Shown: positions 1 to 11,142 of the stretch, piece after piece
Position numbering within the stretch: the first letter of the stretch is position 1
Layout: every line of letters begins with the position of its first letter
Assembly (NCBI RefSeq): GCF_020520425.1
Contig: NC_079490.1
Span: 55,158,517-55,222,516, forward strand
Direction: 5' to 3'
Origin: Spinacia oleracea
Taxonomy: Eukaryota; Streptophyta; Magnoliopsida; Caryophyllales; Amaranthaceae
DNA length: 64,000 nt
Program-made: the position numbers and the translations under genes
The notes under the pieces: model-generated
What the model was told of the DNA's origin: nothing
Databases searched by the model: none
The model's input: the letters and a program-made list of their open reading frames with translations, nothing else

Positions 1-52
1 TGATTATCATCTAGATGTATCCTATGCATGCAAAAATCTGGGCTAATACCCT

Positions 53-325
53 TTAAATCGTCAATACTGTACCCAATGGTCTTTTGTGCTTTTTCAACAC
101 ATTAAGAAGTTGGGACAATTGGTCTGCATCAAGTGCAATACTGATAATCACAGGGCAAAGCTGTTCATCATCCAAAAATGTATATTTCAGGTTGGCAGGA
201 AGAGGTTTAAGTTCGGGTTTCTTTACCTTTTTTGCGGAACAAGTCGACCAAACTAACCTCCTCACCTTGGTGCTCTCTTCGGGTTCAAGCTCTCCACCAT
301 CAAGAGCTAACTCTAGAGCAACCAC
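53..325 (-). pseudogene. Athila-like pol, segment just upstream of reverse transcriptase
   Basis: The translation contains the run ELKPLPANLKYTFL followed by PVIIS and LLNVLKKHK. This is the conserved linker that precedes the reverse-transcriptase domain in Ty3/gypsy elements. The catalytic RT motifs are not reached; they would lie at lower coordinates beyond the window. It follows the protease on the same strand, as expected for gag-pro-RT order. An opposite-strand ORF over the same bases is a shadow. Confidence 0.7.
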
Positions 326-480
326 TTCAGCATTTCAAGAACTGCTACCACCTGCAGGAGATTTACAACAAATCACTGCCTCTAAGGGATCCCTTTCGAG
401 AACTTAGGATACGTTATCTCGCATAATAAAATCAACTACATCAATTCGATAGAATTGTTCTTCCGCTAGCATGGGACTCT

Positions 481-1504
481 TTAAGGCACTATTAGATTAA
501 AAGTAACCTTATCATCCCCAACAGACAAAGTCAATTTCCCACTTTTAACATCAATGACCGCCCCTGTCGTGTGAAGGAATGGTCTACCTAAGATAATGGG
601 AATTGGAGGATCCTCTTGCATGTCTAGTACTACAAAGTCCACATGTATATAGAATTTACCTACTCTAACGGGGACGTCCTCTAAAACACCTAAGGGGTAT
701 TTAACAAAACGATCGGCCATTTGCAGAGTGATATTAGTAACTTTAAGCTCACCCATGTTCAATTTAGTGAGACAAGGGAATAATATACACACTAGCACCT
801 AAATCACATAAAGACTTATCAATAAAAACGGTGCCAATGTTACATGGGCTGGAAAAACTCTCGGGGTCTTTAAGTTTAGGTGGAGACTTGTTCTGTAAAT
901 AAGGACTACATTCCTCAGTAAAAGCTACAGTCTCTACCTCACAAAAAGCACGTTTCCTGGTCAAAATATCTTTCATAAACTTAGCATATGCAGGAACCTG
1001 TAAAATCAATTCAGTAAAAGGAACCATTACTTGCAAGATTTTGACCACTTCCAAGAATTTGCCAAACTGTTTGTCTAGCTTACTCTTGAGTTGCCGGTTT
1101 GGGAAGGAGAGTGCAATAGGTGGTACTTGAATATCTGTCCCCTTCTTAACCTCAGTTGTAGCCTCTTTTTCACAGACTACCTTTTCATCTTGTTTACCAT
1201 CCATGACTACCTTTGGTGTTTCCTCATCAACCAGACCACTAGCAGACACCTTAGAATCAGCCTCGACGGGTATAGAAGGACCGTCATAACCTCTTCCACT
1301 CCACAATGTAATATCATTAGCAGTTTCTCTATTCTCAGGCTGTGAAGGGAGTTGACCTTGGGGTCTCCCTGTAAGAGTAGTAGCCATTTGTGCCAACTGT
1401 GTATCAATGATCTTGTTATGGGCGGAAAGAGAATCAAGTTTAGCATCCTTTTCACTCAGAGACTTCTGCATCTGCAACATCATGTTTCTCATCTCCACTA
1501 GCAT
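481..1504 (-). pseudogene. Athila-like gag C-terminus and aspartic protease, frameshifted
   Basis: The piece 1504-764 continues from gag and ends with DLGASVYIIPLS. This is the retropepsin active-site region, in which DLGAS is the Athila-style version of DTGAS. The overlapping piece 798-481 is in another frame and continues the protease fold, with the ILGRPFL box near its end. A frameshift around 770-800 therefore splits the protease between its catalytic loop and its C-terminal half. Role: processing of the Gag-Pol polyprotein. The gene is non-functional as it stands. Confidence 0.8.
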
Positions 1505-1651
1505 AGGATCAGACTATGTGGGTTGAGGTTGTGGTGGTGGAGATGGTGTGTGTTGGTCCACTGGACTATTGATTGCAGTTACTCCGTGGTTGGTATGGTT
1601 GTTGTGGTGGTGGAGGATGTTGAACCTGATGGGGGTTCTGAATATTAGTAC

Positions 1652-2623
1652 TCATGTATGATAATAGGGGATTGTTCTTATACCCTCATTGTAAGAATTA
1701 GAGTACGGGTTATTCTGTTTGTAGGCCTGGAATGCATTACATTGTTCAATGGAGCTCCTACATTCCTGTGCATAGTGACCAGACATCGCACAACTATCAC
1801 ATACATTGACGGCTTGAGAATTCATTGCAGCTACACTAACAGGTTGAGCAGATTGAGCAGTTGCTGCTTGCATATTATCAAACTTGTAATGTAAAGTAGT
1901 CAATTGGGCAGTTAGTTGTTCTATGGAATTCAAGTCATGCTTACCACCCTTGTTAGATAGACCTCTAAGATTCCCATACTGGGCATTATGAATGGACATC
2001 TCCTCAATCGCCTACATAGCTCTAGTCACAGCAAGTTGCATGAATCTCCCACTAGCAGCAGAATCCAAAATAAGTATAGACTCATTACCCAGACCATTAT
2101 AGAATTGTTGAATCAAGAACCTGTCACTCAAACCATGGTGTGGGCACTCTCTCTGTAAATCCTTGAACCTTTCCCAGACCTCGAACAAACTCTCATCTGC
2201 CTGTTGAGTAATAGCAATGATCTGGCTCCTCAGACGAGTTGTCTTCTCAGGTGGGAAATATTTCACATAAAATGCAAGGGCTAAAGACTCCTAGTTAGTA
2301 ATTTTCATTGCCGCCCGGTTCAACCCATTGATCCACAACTTTTCCTTTCCACTCAGAGATAATGGGAAAAACATCTCCATAGTTTGTTCCGGAGTCACAT
2401 TCTTCTGCTTAATGGTATAGCAATATTGGATGAAAGATTGGATGTGAAGATTTTGGTCTTCACCTACCTCCCCAACGAACTGGAGTCTCTCAATCATGTT
2501 TATCAATGCATGCTCAATCTTGAAAGTCTCAGCTGCAATAGAAGGCATGATTGCCTTGGGTAGCACGGAAAGACTTGGCTTAGAGTAGTCTGTAAGCCTC
2601 GGTTCAACTGTTTCGTCACCCAT
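1652..2623 (-). pseudogene. Athila-like gag, broken into three reading frames
   Basis: Gag would form the particle that packages the element RNA. The ATG at 2623 opens 2623-2291. The next pieces are 2266-2012, with a retrotransposon-gag segment (ESLFEVWERFKDL, then CPHHGL), and 1999-1652. The last piece carries a CX2CX4HX4C zinc knuckle (CDSCAMSGHYAQEC) with all four ligands present. The pieces are separated by stops or frameshifts, so no full Gag can be made. The knuckle and the order of segments support gag from an Athila-type element; the exact family is inferred. Confidence 0.8.
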
Positions 2624-2898
2624 CTCTATCTCTGAAACTGTATCTGTATCTGAAGGAAAAAGATCGCCAAGAATATGATCAGAATCAGAGTTAGAGTAAT
2701 TCCCAACTCTGCGACAAAGTTTCTTCGTCTACGGAAGGTCCTTTCAGGTTCAGGATCGAACGGAGTAAGATTACAAGTACCTATGGTCCTGGGCATAGAC
2801 AAAGAAACTACAAACGGGTGTAAGATCCGGTCTATACAAACGAGAAGTAACAAACAATAATCTAGAACAAACAATTAAAAACAGAAAATAAAACCGTT

Positions 2899-2916
2899 TC
2901 CCCGGCAACGGCGCCA
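2899..2916 (-). other. primer binding site, tRNA-Asp type
   Basis: The plus strand reads tccccggcaacggcgcca, which is the 3' end of a plant tRNA-Asp including the terminal CCA logic. On the element's own strand it would pair with that tRNA to prime minus-strand DNA synthesis. It lies 5 bp inside the LTR, the usual position. Confidence 0.85.
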
Positions 2917-2921
2917 AAATT

Positions 2922-4318
2922 TGACAGGCTAAATCGCACTCCTATCAAAGATAAACCTAACATTCACCAACTAAAAATATAGCAAGGGAAGTAGGGATCG
3001 TATCCACAGGGAAAACAATGTTCTTTCTACTACTAATCAACAAGTCTAGACTATTCGTAACAAGGGAATAGGTTTGGTCTGTAAATTAAAACTAAGGCAA
3101 TAATTAAATCGGAAAATATCAATATTAAGGGAATTTAGGGCAACGGTTCATCACAAATGCAGACCGGGATCGGACAACGGACAGCAACAATCAATCAACA
3201 ATCATAACTAGGAAAACATCACAAATGCATGCTCTCTCTATGTACTAGAAACAAATCCTATCTAATAGCCACAGACCAAAAACATCATATTTATACCTCT
3301 CGGTGCATAATCTAAGGTTAATCAAACTCAATAAAAAAAGTCCGGCCAAACAGAATTGACGAACAATTAAAATAAGCTATAGAAATCACAATCACTTAAT
3401 CAATAATCGAGTCCAAATCCAATCCCAATCATGCATCCATGGATCCCTAAACCCTAGAAAAATGACTACTCACTCATAATGAAAATAGCTAAAACAATAC
3501 TAATCAATGGAGACATAATTAGAATAATTAATAAAGCAAGTAGAAGCAATGAAAATGAATAAATAAACTTTAGACTGAAACAATACCTAAATGAAGAACG
3601 AGGGAAGAACTCAAAAGTTGGAGCTTTTAATTGAAATAATAAAACTAAGTGTTGATAATTTTGAGAGAATAAACTAAGTAATGTAAAATAAACTAAGTAT
3701 TCAATACTAGGAAATAAGATGTCTACTAAAAATATAAGGCTTAGTATTTATAGTTTGCCCAAAATACAAGCGAAAACCGGAACTAAAACTCGCGAAAAAA
3801 CGCTTGAGGTTGGCGTCGCCCGATCGGGCATTATGCTCGACAAACGGGTCGATCGGGAAAAATTTCGCCCGATCAGGCGGATGAGAATTGCTCCATATAG
3901 CCTTCAGGATGGCCGTCCGATGGCCACCGGGAGAAGCCCGCCCGATCGGGCGCGCGTTGAAACTGGTAGTTGTCTTTTTCTTCGCCCAATTTTCTCATTT
4001 CGCCCTCCAATCATAGGGCGATTAGCAAAATGCATCGTCCTTCACTCATAGCACCAAGTCTAACTCTCGGGGCTCGAACATAGGCATCCTAGGCTCCCAA
4101 GGGTCGACCATGATCATCCCGAACCTACTCGGGAATCGTGTAGTGGCCTATATCATCGGGAAACAAGCCTAAAAAGGCTAATTTCTCATCAATATATCCT
4201 GAAACTCAAGGCACACTTACAACACACATTAGTACTAAAAATGGCTCCTAAGAGCTCATTTGACGCAGAAAAGTACTAAGGGACGGGGGTAAAAACTCTA
4301 TATAAAATACACATATCA
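2922..4318 (-). repeat. 5' LTR of the Athila-like element (1397 bp)
   Basis: On the minus strand it begins TGATATGTGTATTTTATATAG (ending at 4318 on plus) and ends in TGTCA at 2922, next to the primer site. It contains a TATA box, a GC-rich block with palindromic GCCCGATCGGGC-type motifs (about 3815-3955), and the 'ggatcgtatccacaggg' stretch near 2995 often seen in this lineage. The partner LTR is not in the window, so both boundaries rest on TG/CA ends and the primer site. Confidence 0.75.
3745..3752 (-). promoter_or_regulatory. TATA box of the Athila-like LTR
   Basis: TATAAATA on the minus strand inside the LTR, downstream of the GC-rich block. This position fits a U3/R promoter driving the element's RNA. 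No experimental support is visible. Confidence 0.45.
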
Positions 4319-5277
4319 CACCCATGAACGATGAACGAAGAAGAATGACGAAGAATGACGAGGTCGATTTGCCGACCATCGGAACTCCGACGAGGATTAG
4401 TGATAACATTGAATTAACTTAAGCGAGAAATAAAGTTAATTGTTAACTAACTTTCCTAATTATTTTATTTATTAATTTCATAAAATACAAATAATAATTT
4501 TGGGAAATTCATAAATTACAAAAATATTTCCATAAAAGAAATTGTGTATTTAAATTTAAAGATAAAAAAATTAAATTCATTAAAATATATTAATTTTATT
4601 AAATTTAAAGATAAAAGGAAAGAATTTTATATGGCCCATATTAATTCTAAGCAATGGTCATTTTTATTATGACCACTAGATTAGATCCCGTGCAATGCAC
4701 AGATATTCTAAAATTTATTTCACTGATTTTTTAATACTATATAATAGATTTTACTGAAATATTTATTTTCCTAAATTATTGCATAATTAATAAATCTTGA
4801 ACGTATACATTTAATCACCATACGGACTTTGCAATTTCCGTCCTACTACGAATAACATATTTTATATTCTTGATTCGCTAACTAGACCAAAATATTTCAA
4901 TACAGAGTATGCTAATTTGACCAAAATTTTGATTAAATATATTTTTCATTATTAATATAACGATTTGACTAAAATATTACCAAATCATTATTAGCAAATT
5001 ATGTGCCATAATTTCCATAATCTATACACAAATATTCTTTTTCCATATGTAAACACTTAATAAGAAAGGATAGAAAATAAAATAAAATACAAATTACAGA
5101 ATCTTTAGGAAATAGTTTTTGGCGGGAAAATTTTGCACCAAAAAGCGATATGTGTCACTTCTGGTGTCTGTTTTAGTATAATGTAATTTATAGATAAATA
5201 GATAGATAGATAGAAGATAGTAGAATGATGTGTAAATCCTTTGGTCTATTTCAAACAGAGGAAGTCAAAATCGCAGG
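4319..5277. other. AT-rich intergenic DNA, no gene seen
   Basis: Flank of the Athila-like LTR. After about 4430 the sequence is very AT-rich with no credible ORF. A short GATA-type microsatellite lies at about 5191-5218. I see no coding or RNA gene. Confidence 0.6.
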
Positions 5278-5836
5278 CTGTTGTGTTTTTATAAAAACAT
5301 AACAGCAAAAAAAAATCAATGAAATACTACATGTTTTAAACGATATGTTACTTTGTTTTTAATGAAATGATACTCTTTTTAACGAAATGGTACATGTTTT
5401 AATCGAAATGGTATTCTGTTTAACAAAATGATACTCTATTTTTAATAAAATTGTACTCTTTTTTAAGTAAATGGTACATGTTTAGCATTGTGATGTGTTT
5501 GCTCACACATCACAGCATGCCGCCTCGCCGACCTCATTTCAAACACAAGTCATTTTTGACCTAAATTTGATTCGGTCGACGAGGGCGGAGATGCGGCATG
5601 TTGTGATGCGTGAGCAAACACATCACAACGCCAAACATGGACCATTTCTTTAAAAAAAAGTACCATTCATTAAAAAAAAAAGTACCATTTCGTTAAACAG
5701 AGTACCATTTCGATAAAACATGTACCATTTCGATTAAAATATGTACCATTTCGATTAAAACATGTACCATTTCGATTAAAACATGTACCATTGCATTGAA
5801 TTTTTCTACGGTTATATTTTTACAAAAACATAACAA
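5278..5836. mobile_element. large nested palindromic (foldback) element
   Basis: The two outer arms (about 5278-5484 and 5630-5836) are inverted copies built from an approximately 21-bp unit, read as gtaccatttcgattaaaacat on the right arm and its complement on the left. The outermost bases read ataaaaacataaca and its near-complement. The centre (5485-5631) is a second inverted repeat with 39-bp arms, each of which can itself fold (TGTGATGTG...CACATCACA). No coding sequence is present. It looks like a foldback or MITE-type element, perhaps one inserted into another. The superfamily is not identified and no target duplication was recognised. Confidence 0.7.
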
Positions 5837-6962
5837 ACTGGGTTTTTACTTCCTCATTTGTCGACTGCCCGATCGGCCATCTCTTCACCTTGCATCGAGC
5901 CGCGGGTACAATGCAAATAAAAGGAGAAAACTTAATTGACCCAGTGGGTAGTTTACCCACGTGATGTGGCAGACGATGTGGCATGATTGACAACAAGTGG
6001 ATGATGACATGGCATTGGTAACAAACGGGCAGCAAGACATGGAACTTGGCAATAATTAGTTACGAGTAAGTCCAATAATTTGAAAGTTACGAGTAATTTG
6101 GAAATAACTAATTATAATTTGTAAGTTACGAGTAATTTGGAAATGAATGGTTCTTCAAATTCATCTCTTCTATTTTTGAGTATTACTTAATCACCTCAAC
6201 TTCGTCCTTATCAATGGTGGATTTTAATGGGAATTCAAGAGAAATTGTAAAAGAAAAATGTTCCTAATTGGGTTTACATGAAAAAATGATTATATAATCG
6301 AAATAAGATGCAAAATAAAAATAATTCCGACCTATGACTTATTATAGAGCACAAAATTATACGGAGTAATTTCTACCATTTTTAGTACTACAATATGATG
6401 ATCATGAGCAACTAGAACTGTAATAAATACATAATAGAAAGAGGAGGAAGAAGACAACGATTTTTGGTGTATTACTCGTACTACTCCGTATCAATTTGTT
6501 AACTCGGGTCGGGTTCGAATTATATTTGGTCATATTAGATCAGGAGTTCGATCTACAATAAAATTACTGTAGATCGGGGTACCTAAAACTTTTTGATAAT
6601 AACCAGTATGCCTAGGCCATGTCCAGTTTAGAACCGGTTTATCCAGATCATGTCCAAGTCTGTTTAATAATACGGAATAGTTAAATAGTGACTAAGGTCA
6701 AATAAATAATTTATAATTATTATAATTTTTTAATGTGTTAATGTGAAAACAAATAATGTTAAGATCATCATGAAGCGAAGGCAATATAAATTATCATGTT
6801 CGATTTTTTATTTTTTATTTTTTATAAGGTAAGAAAAATAATCTTAGGAGACCCTCCGCACGAGGGGAACTCCTAAGAAATTGTTATGAACAATAGCCCA
6901 TAATTATCTTACCTGGTTTTACATGTCAATAATACGATCAACTTCATTTACAATAATTTTTA
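5837..6962. other. intergenic DNA, no gene seen
   Basis: AT-rich sequence without credible coding potential. At 5926-5960 there is a gggtagtttaccca-type motif that recurs inverted near 14195-14235 upstream of CSN3. A short imperfect hairpin (cttaggag ... ctcctaag) lies around 6843-6877. Confidence 0.5.
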
Positions 6963-7120
6963 TACTCCCTCCCATATTCTTTTTTGGTTCATCTCATAAA
7001 GATTGTCTCATAAAAGTGAAGAAGACAAAGATAACCATTTCCTTGTAAAATTTTGGCCCAACCCTTAATAAAAACATATTTTATTATGGAGTAAACAATA
7101 AATTAAGGACAGAGGAAGTA
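6963..7120. mobile_element. Stowaway-like MITE (Tc1/mariner type)
   Basis: It starts TA-ctccctcccatattcttttttgg and ends ggacagaggaag-TA. That gives terminal inverted repeats of the CTCCCTC kind with a TA at each end, about 158 bp in all. Size, TIR and TA target fit a Stowaway-type MITE. There is no coding capacity. Confidence 0.65.
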
Positions 7121-7302
7121 TGATATACATGAATGTGAATGAGTTGATATATATACTCGTAAACAGTTCGTGAAAAAATCTAGCTAAAAGTCGATTAAAC
7201 CGCATTCATTAATAAATAAACTAGTACAATCAAAAATTTCTAACTCGTCTAATAAATTATAAAAGGATACCCATAAGATAAATGTTGATTAAGTGTACTC
7301 TA

Positions 7303-7401
7303 GTTTAGGGTTAGGGTTAGGGTTTAGGGTTTAGGTTTTAGGGTTCGGGTTTAGGGTTTAGGGTTTAGGGTTAGGGTTTAGGGTTAGGGTTTAGGGTTTA
7401 G
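7303..7401. repeat. interstitial telomere-type repeat (TTTAGGG)n
   Basis: About 99 bp of TTTAGGG units mixed with TTAGGG, TTTTAGGG and GGGTTCGGG variants, on the plus strand. This is the Arabidopsis-type plant telomere repeat, here internal to a chromosome arm. The degeneracy shows it is not a functional telomere end. Confidence 0.85.
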
Positions 7402-8082
7402 CATTTTTGACAACTTTGTATATGATCATAAACCTTATGATCATTAAAAAAATGACATTTCGGTAATTCTATACTTCATACATGATTTATTTTAATTATA
7501 TATGCATTTTTAAATAGTATTTCTAGATTGTTAGTAAGTTTGTACATAGAATCTCACGACTCTACCCTCTAATTTTAAACCGCCATGTCGGTTCAAAGTA
7601 GAATAGAAATTATGACAATAACTTGCATATAAATTAGACCTGTCAACCGGTTAGATGGGTTGGGTTCGAGTCGGGTAAATACCATACAAAAACAAACAAA
7701 CTTCGATACTTAAAAGGGAATGTATTTGACTCAAACTATCTTAAATCAAACAAATTGTAATCATCCTATATGGGTAAATAAATTGTCCCACTTAAACTAT
7801 CCCTGGCGTACAAATTGTTTGAATTTGTTCTCATTTCCCGCTCTTGTATAAGGAAGGCTTGTACCTGCACATTAGTTTGACACATTTAGAAATTATAATA
7901 AAAATAATTATACTATGTAGCATTTATGTAGAAACTCATAATCAATATAAAGATACTTTTTACTTACTCGGTCTTGCTTGCGTTGGTGCACCGTACTTCA
8001 GTCCATATGAAGAAAAAAAGTAAAAATTAAATTATATAGAAACTAAAATTTATAATATATAAGTAATATTAGTAACTTACCG
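7402..8082. other. intergenic DNA downstream of the FRS-like pseudogene
   Basis: AT-rich sequence; I see no gene. It may include 3' UTR or terminal sequence of the minus-strand FAR1-like gene, whose last recognisable exon ends near 8083. I could not find matching terminal inverted repeats that would prove a complete MULE transposon. Confidence 0.4.
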
Positions 8083-10449
8083 GCAAGGGTGACATCACAT
8101 GAAATGGAGGAGCAGGGGCCATATTATACGTAAACGGATTATAGTTTGGCCGAACAACCTTAATAAAATAAAATGTCAAAGTAATTCTTCCTCTGTATTA
8201 TGGAGTAACATCGTATTAACAAGTTATCATAAAAAAACACTTACATGTGCGCTAGGGGAGCTAACAACATAGTTTGACGACATGATTGGATATTGCGTCC
8301 CATTCACTTGGTATTGATTCTGGGACAAAAAACAAAATAAAACACAAGCATTGGTAAATATTATTTTCATCATGTACATATAACTAATTTTTTCATACCT
8401 GTGACCATTCTCCATATCCAATGTTATAGTCTGGTGTATGATGATTCTTCTTGTATATCTCACTTTGTTGGTCATTTGCATATCCTTTCCTCTTGCTTGG
8501 TTTTTTCCCTTTACCTCTCCGATCTATTGGATCTTTTTATTTTTGGTTCACCAAATCCTCATGTTGAGGATTTCTCTCATCTTCATCTCCGTTTGAGGAA
8601 TGTCTTCCATAAACCTTTCCAATGGTGTTCACAGTTTTGGGTATTTCTTGACATCCTTCGACCAATGCCTTCACTTCCAACCTCAACTTAGACAAAGATT
8701 CCATAAGAAACGAATATGGTTTCTCATCTATGATTGCCACAGAAGCAATATCCTCAAATTCCTTAGACAAAGCAATGTACCTCTTCGCTTGCGGATTCTT
8801 ATCCGGGGTATAATATGGAACCGGAACTGTGGTATAGTTTCGTACCAAATCCTTTCTCCATCTAGATAGGATGTACTTCTCAGGAACACACTCAACATCC
8901 TCCTCATGATATACTCGAACCACACGACAACACAAAATACCCCTAAATTCAAAGTGTTTACATTCACACTTCACATCGTAGGAGATTCGATCCAGTGTCA
9001 CCTTAAAAGTTTGTCTTTTAGGCCATTTAGCCTTTTTGTCACCACTTCGTACACACAAATTTTTCCAGTCTTGGGTTTTTGTTGCACTAGTATATGTAAC
9101 CAAACGCACCTGATCTTGAAACTCCTCAAATTTCTTTGACGTATAAAGGCGTTGAAATACACCCTCACTGACATATTCTGTGAAACATAATGTTGGCTTA
9201 TTAGTTGATCGAAAATTTTCATTGTCCTCATCATTTGCTCATTTGCCTAATGCAAGACAATATTGATCAACAAATTCTTTCAATGAAGTATTCAGATTCA
9301 CAAATGCTTTGAAAAAGTTATTCATACTCTCACTCCGTTGGGTGCTAGACATTCCAGCCCAAAAATCACTTTTAAAATACACAGGAACCCATCGATGCCT
9401 TACAGTGTACATCTCATCAAACCACTTGATAGTATGCAGCTTATATTTCTCCACTACTTCTTCCCATCTTTTTTCAAATTCTTCAACATGAAGAGAATCA
9501 TGGAGAGCACGTCGTAATGACTTGCGGATTTCATCGATATTTTCTTCGTCCTTTAGATGTTTCTTTGCATTTCTCAAAATATGCCAAATACACCATCGAT
9601 GTTTTGCATCAGGAAAAACCTCCTTAATTGCATTCCCTGTAACGGAAAAGTTAGTATAAAAGAAACTTAGCCGCTTTGTATTAAAATCAATAATAATAAT
9701 ATGAAACCAATGCAAGAAATAATATAACAAACATTCAAAAGGAATAAGTTCCGTGTAATATTAGGAACTTTTTCCCTCCATATATGAAGTATGCTCTGTG
9801 ATATGAGGCCTAGTGGACAAGAACCAGAAAGAAAGTTGGTCCATTAGTGTCAAATAACCAACATAACATAGCTGTCTAAAATATTCATCAATACAATATT
9901 ATTAGAGTGGAAAAACGTTACCTATATCCATGCACTGATCAGTAATAATACAATTTGGAGCTTTTCCAGACATACATTCTAGCCATGTCTTGAACAACCA
10001 AACATAGTTCCTTGTATCCTCTCCTGAAATTAGAGCACATCCAAGTAACATTGACTGATTGTGATGATTCACGCCTATAAATGGGCAAAAGGGCATTCTG
10101 TATCTATTCCTCAAGTATGTGGTGTCTGAAGGAAATAATGCCCTTGGTCCAAGTATGCATTCTATGTTAAGTCTAATAAATGCGGTTCAGTATTAATTAA
10201 CAAGTTAATAATTCAGTGAGATCAAGTGAGCTGAATGCCTAGCTAGAGGCCGCTTCAGTTCAAGTGGAATTAATGATATTAATCCACAGCTTACTCTTGA
10301 CTGAACCCGTAGGGTCACACAAATAGTACGTAAACGGATCAAGTATTTAATGGCATTAGATACTCCATCTATGGATATTCGGAATCGACGGATCTTGGTT
10401 TCAGTGGGAGCTGAGATCGTCACAGGCAAGAAATGAATACTCCGGAAAC

Positions 10450-10770
10450 GATGATATTGCCGGAAACGGAAATATGGATCGTATCGGAAATATAAATATT
10501 ATCCAAGTCGTAGATGTTGCCGGAAACGGAAACATGGTACGTATCGGAAAATATTATCGGAAATGGAAATATTACCAGAATCGGAAATATTGCCGGAAAC
10601 GGAAATATTGTCAGAATCGGAAATATTATCGGAATCGGAAAATAATTCCGGAAACGGAAATATTAAATATTTGTTCGAAACGGAAATTGATTCCGGAATC
10701 GGAAATATTAAATATTGTTCGTATCGGAAATGAATTCCGGAACCGGGAATTTAATCGGAATCGTATCGTA
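10450..10770 (+). repeat. degenerate CGGAAA-type tandem array inside the LTR
   Basis: Roughly 320 bp made of units such as ccggaaacggaaatatt, with variants in cggaatcgg. The related LTR at 54883-56233 carries the same array on the other strand (about 55790-56075), so it belongs to the LTR family and is not a local expansion. Confidence 0.75.
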
Positions 10771-11134
10771 CGAATTAGCATCGGACGAGGCCTGCCGGAC
10801 GAAGGCCCAGCATGAAGTCGGGCCATCGCCCAGCAAGCCAAACGCGCGCCCAGCCAAGGCAGCGCCCAGGCCCACCGCAAGGCAGGCCCAGCGCGCGCCA
10901 AGGCCATGGCCTCGCTGCGTGGACTGCTGCTCGCACGCACACGCATGGGCGGCCCATCGTGGCTGCCGTGTGTGTGTGAGTTTGTGTTCATGCACGATTC
11001 CTAAAACTATTAGAATTAGTATATGATTAAATTCCTATTCCTAAAAGGATAAATTAATTAATTAGAGTTCTTGTAGGATTCTAAGTTTAATTAATTCGTA
11101 TCCTACTAGGATTCCAATTCCCTTTCCATAACTC

Positions 11135-11142
11135 TATAAATA
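11135..11142 (+). promoter_or_regulatory. TATA box of the solo LTR
   Basis: TATAAATA on the plus strand in the 3' half of the LTR, so LTR-driven transcripts would run antisense to the host FRS-like gene. This is motif evidence only. Confidence 0.45.

Larger units (their letters stand above)
1..4318 (-). mobile_element. Athila-like Ty3/gypsy retrotransposon, 5' portion, degenerate
   Basis: On the minus strand the order is LTR (2922-4318), primer binding site (2899-2916), gag (from 2623), protease, then the start of reverse transcriptase, which runs out of the window at base 1. The primer site matches the 3' end of plant tRNA-Asp, as in Athila/Tat elements. The gag and protease sequences also have the Athila look (PHHGL segment, RPQG segment, DLGAS protease). 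Coding sequence is spread over several frames with stops between, so this copy is dead. The second LTR lies outside the window, so a target duplication cannot be checked. Confidence 0.85.
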
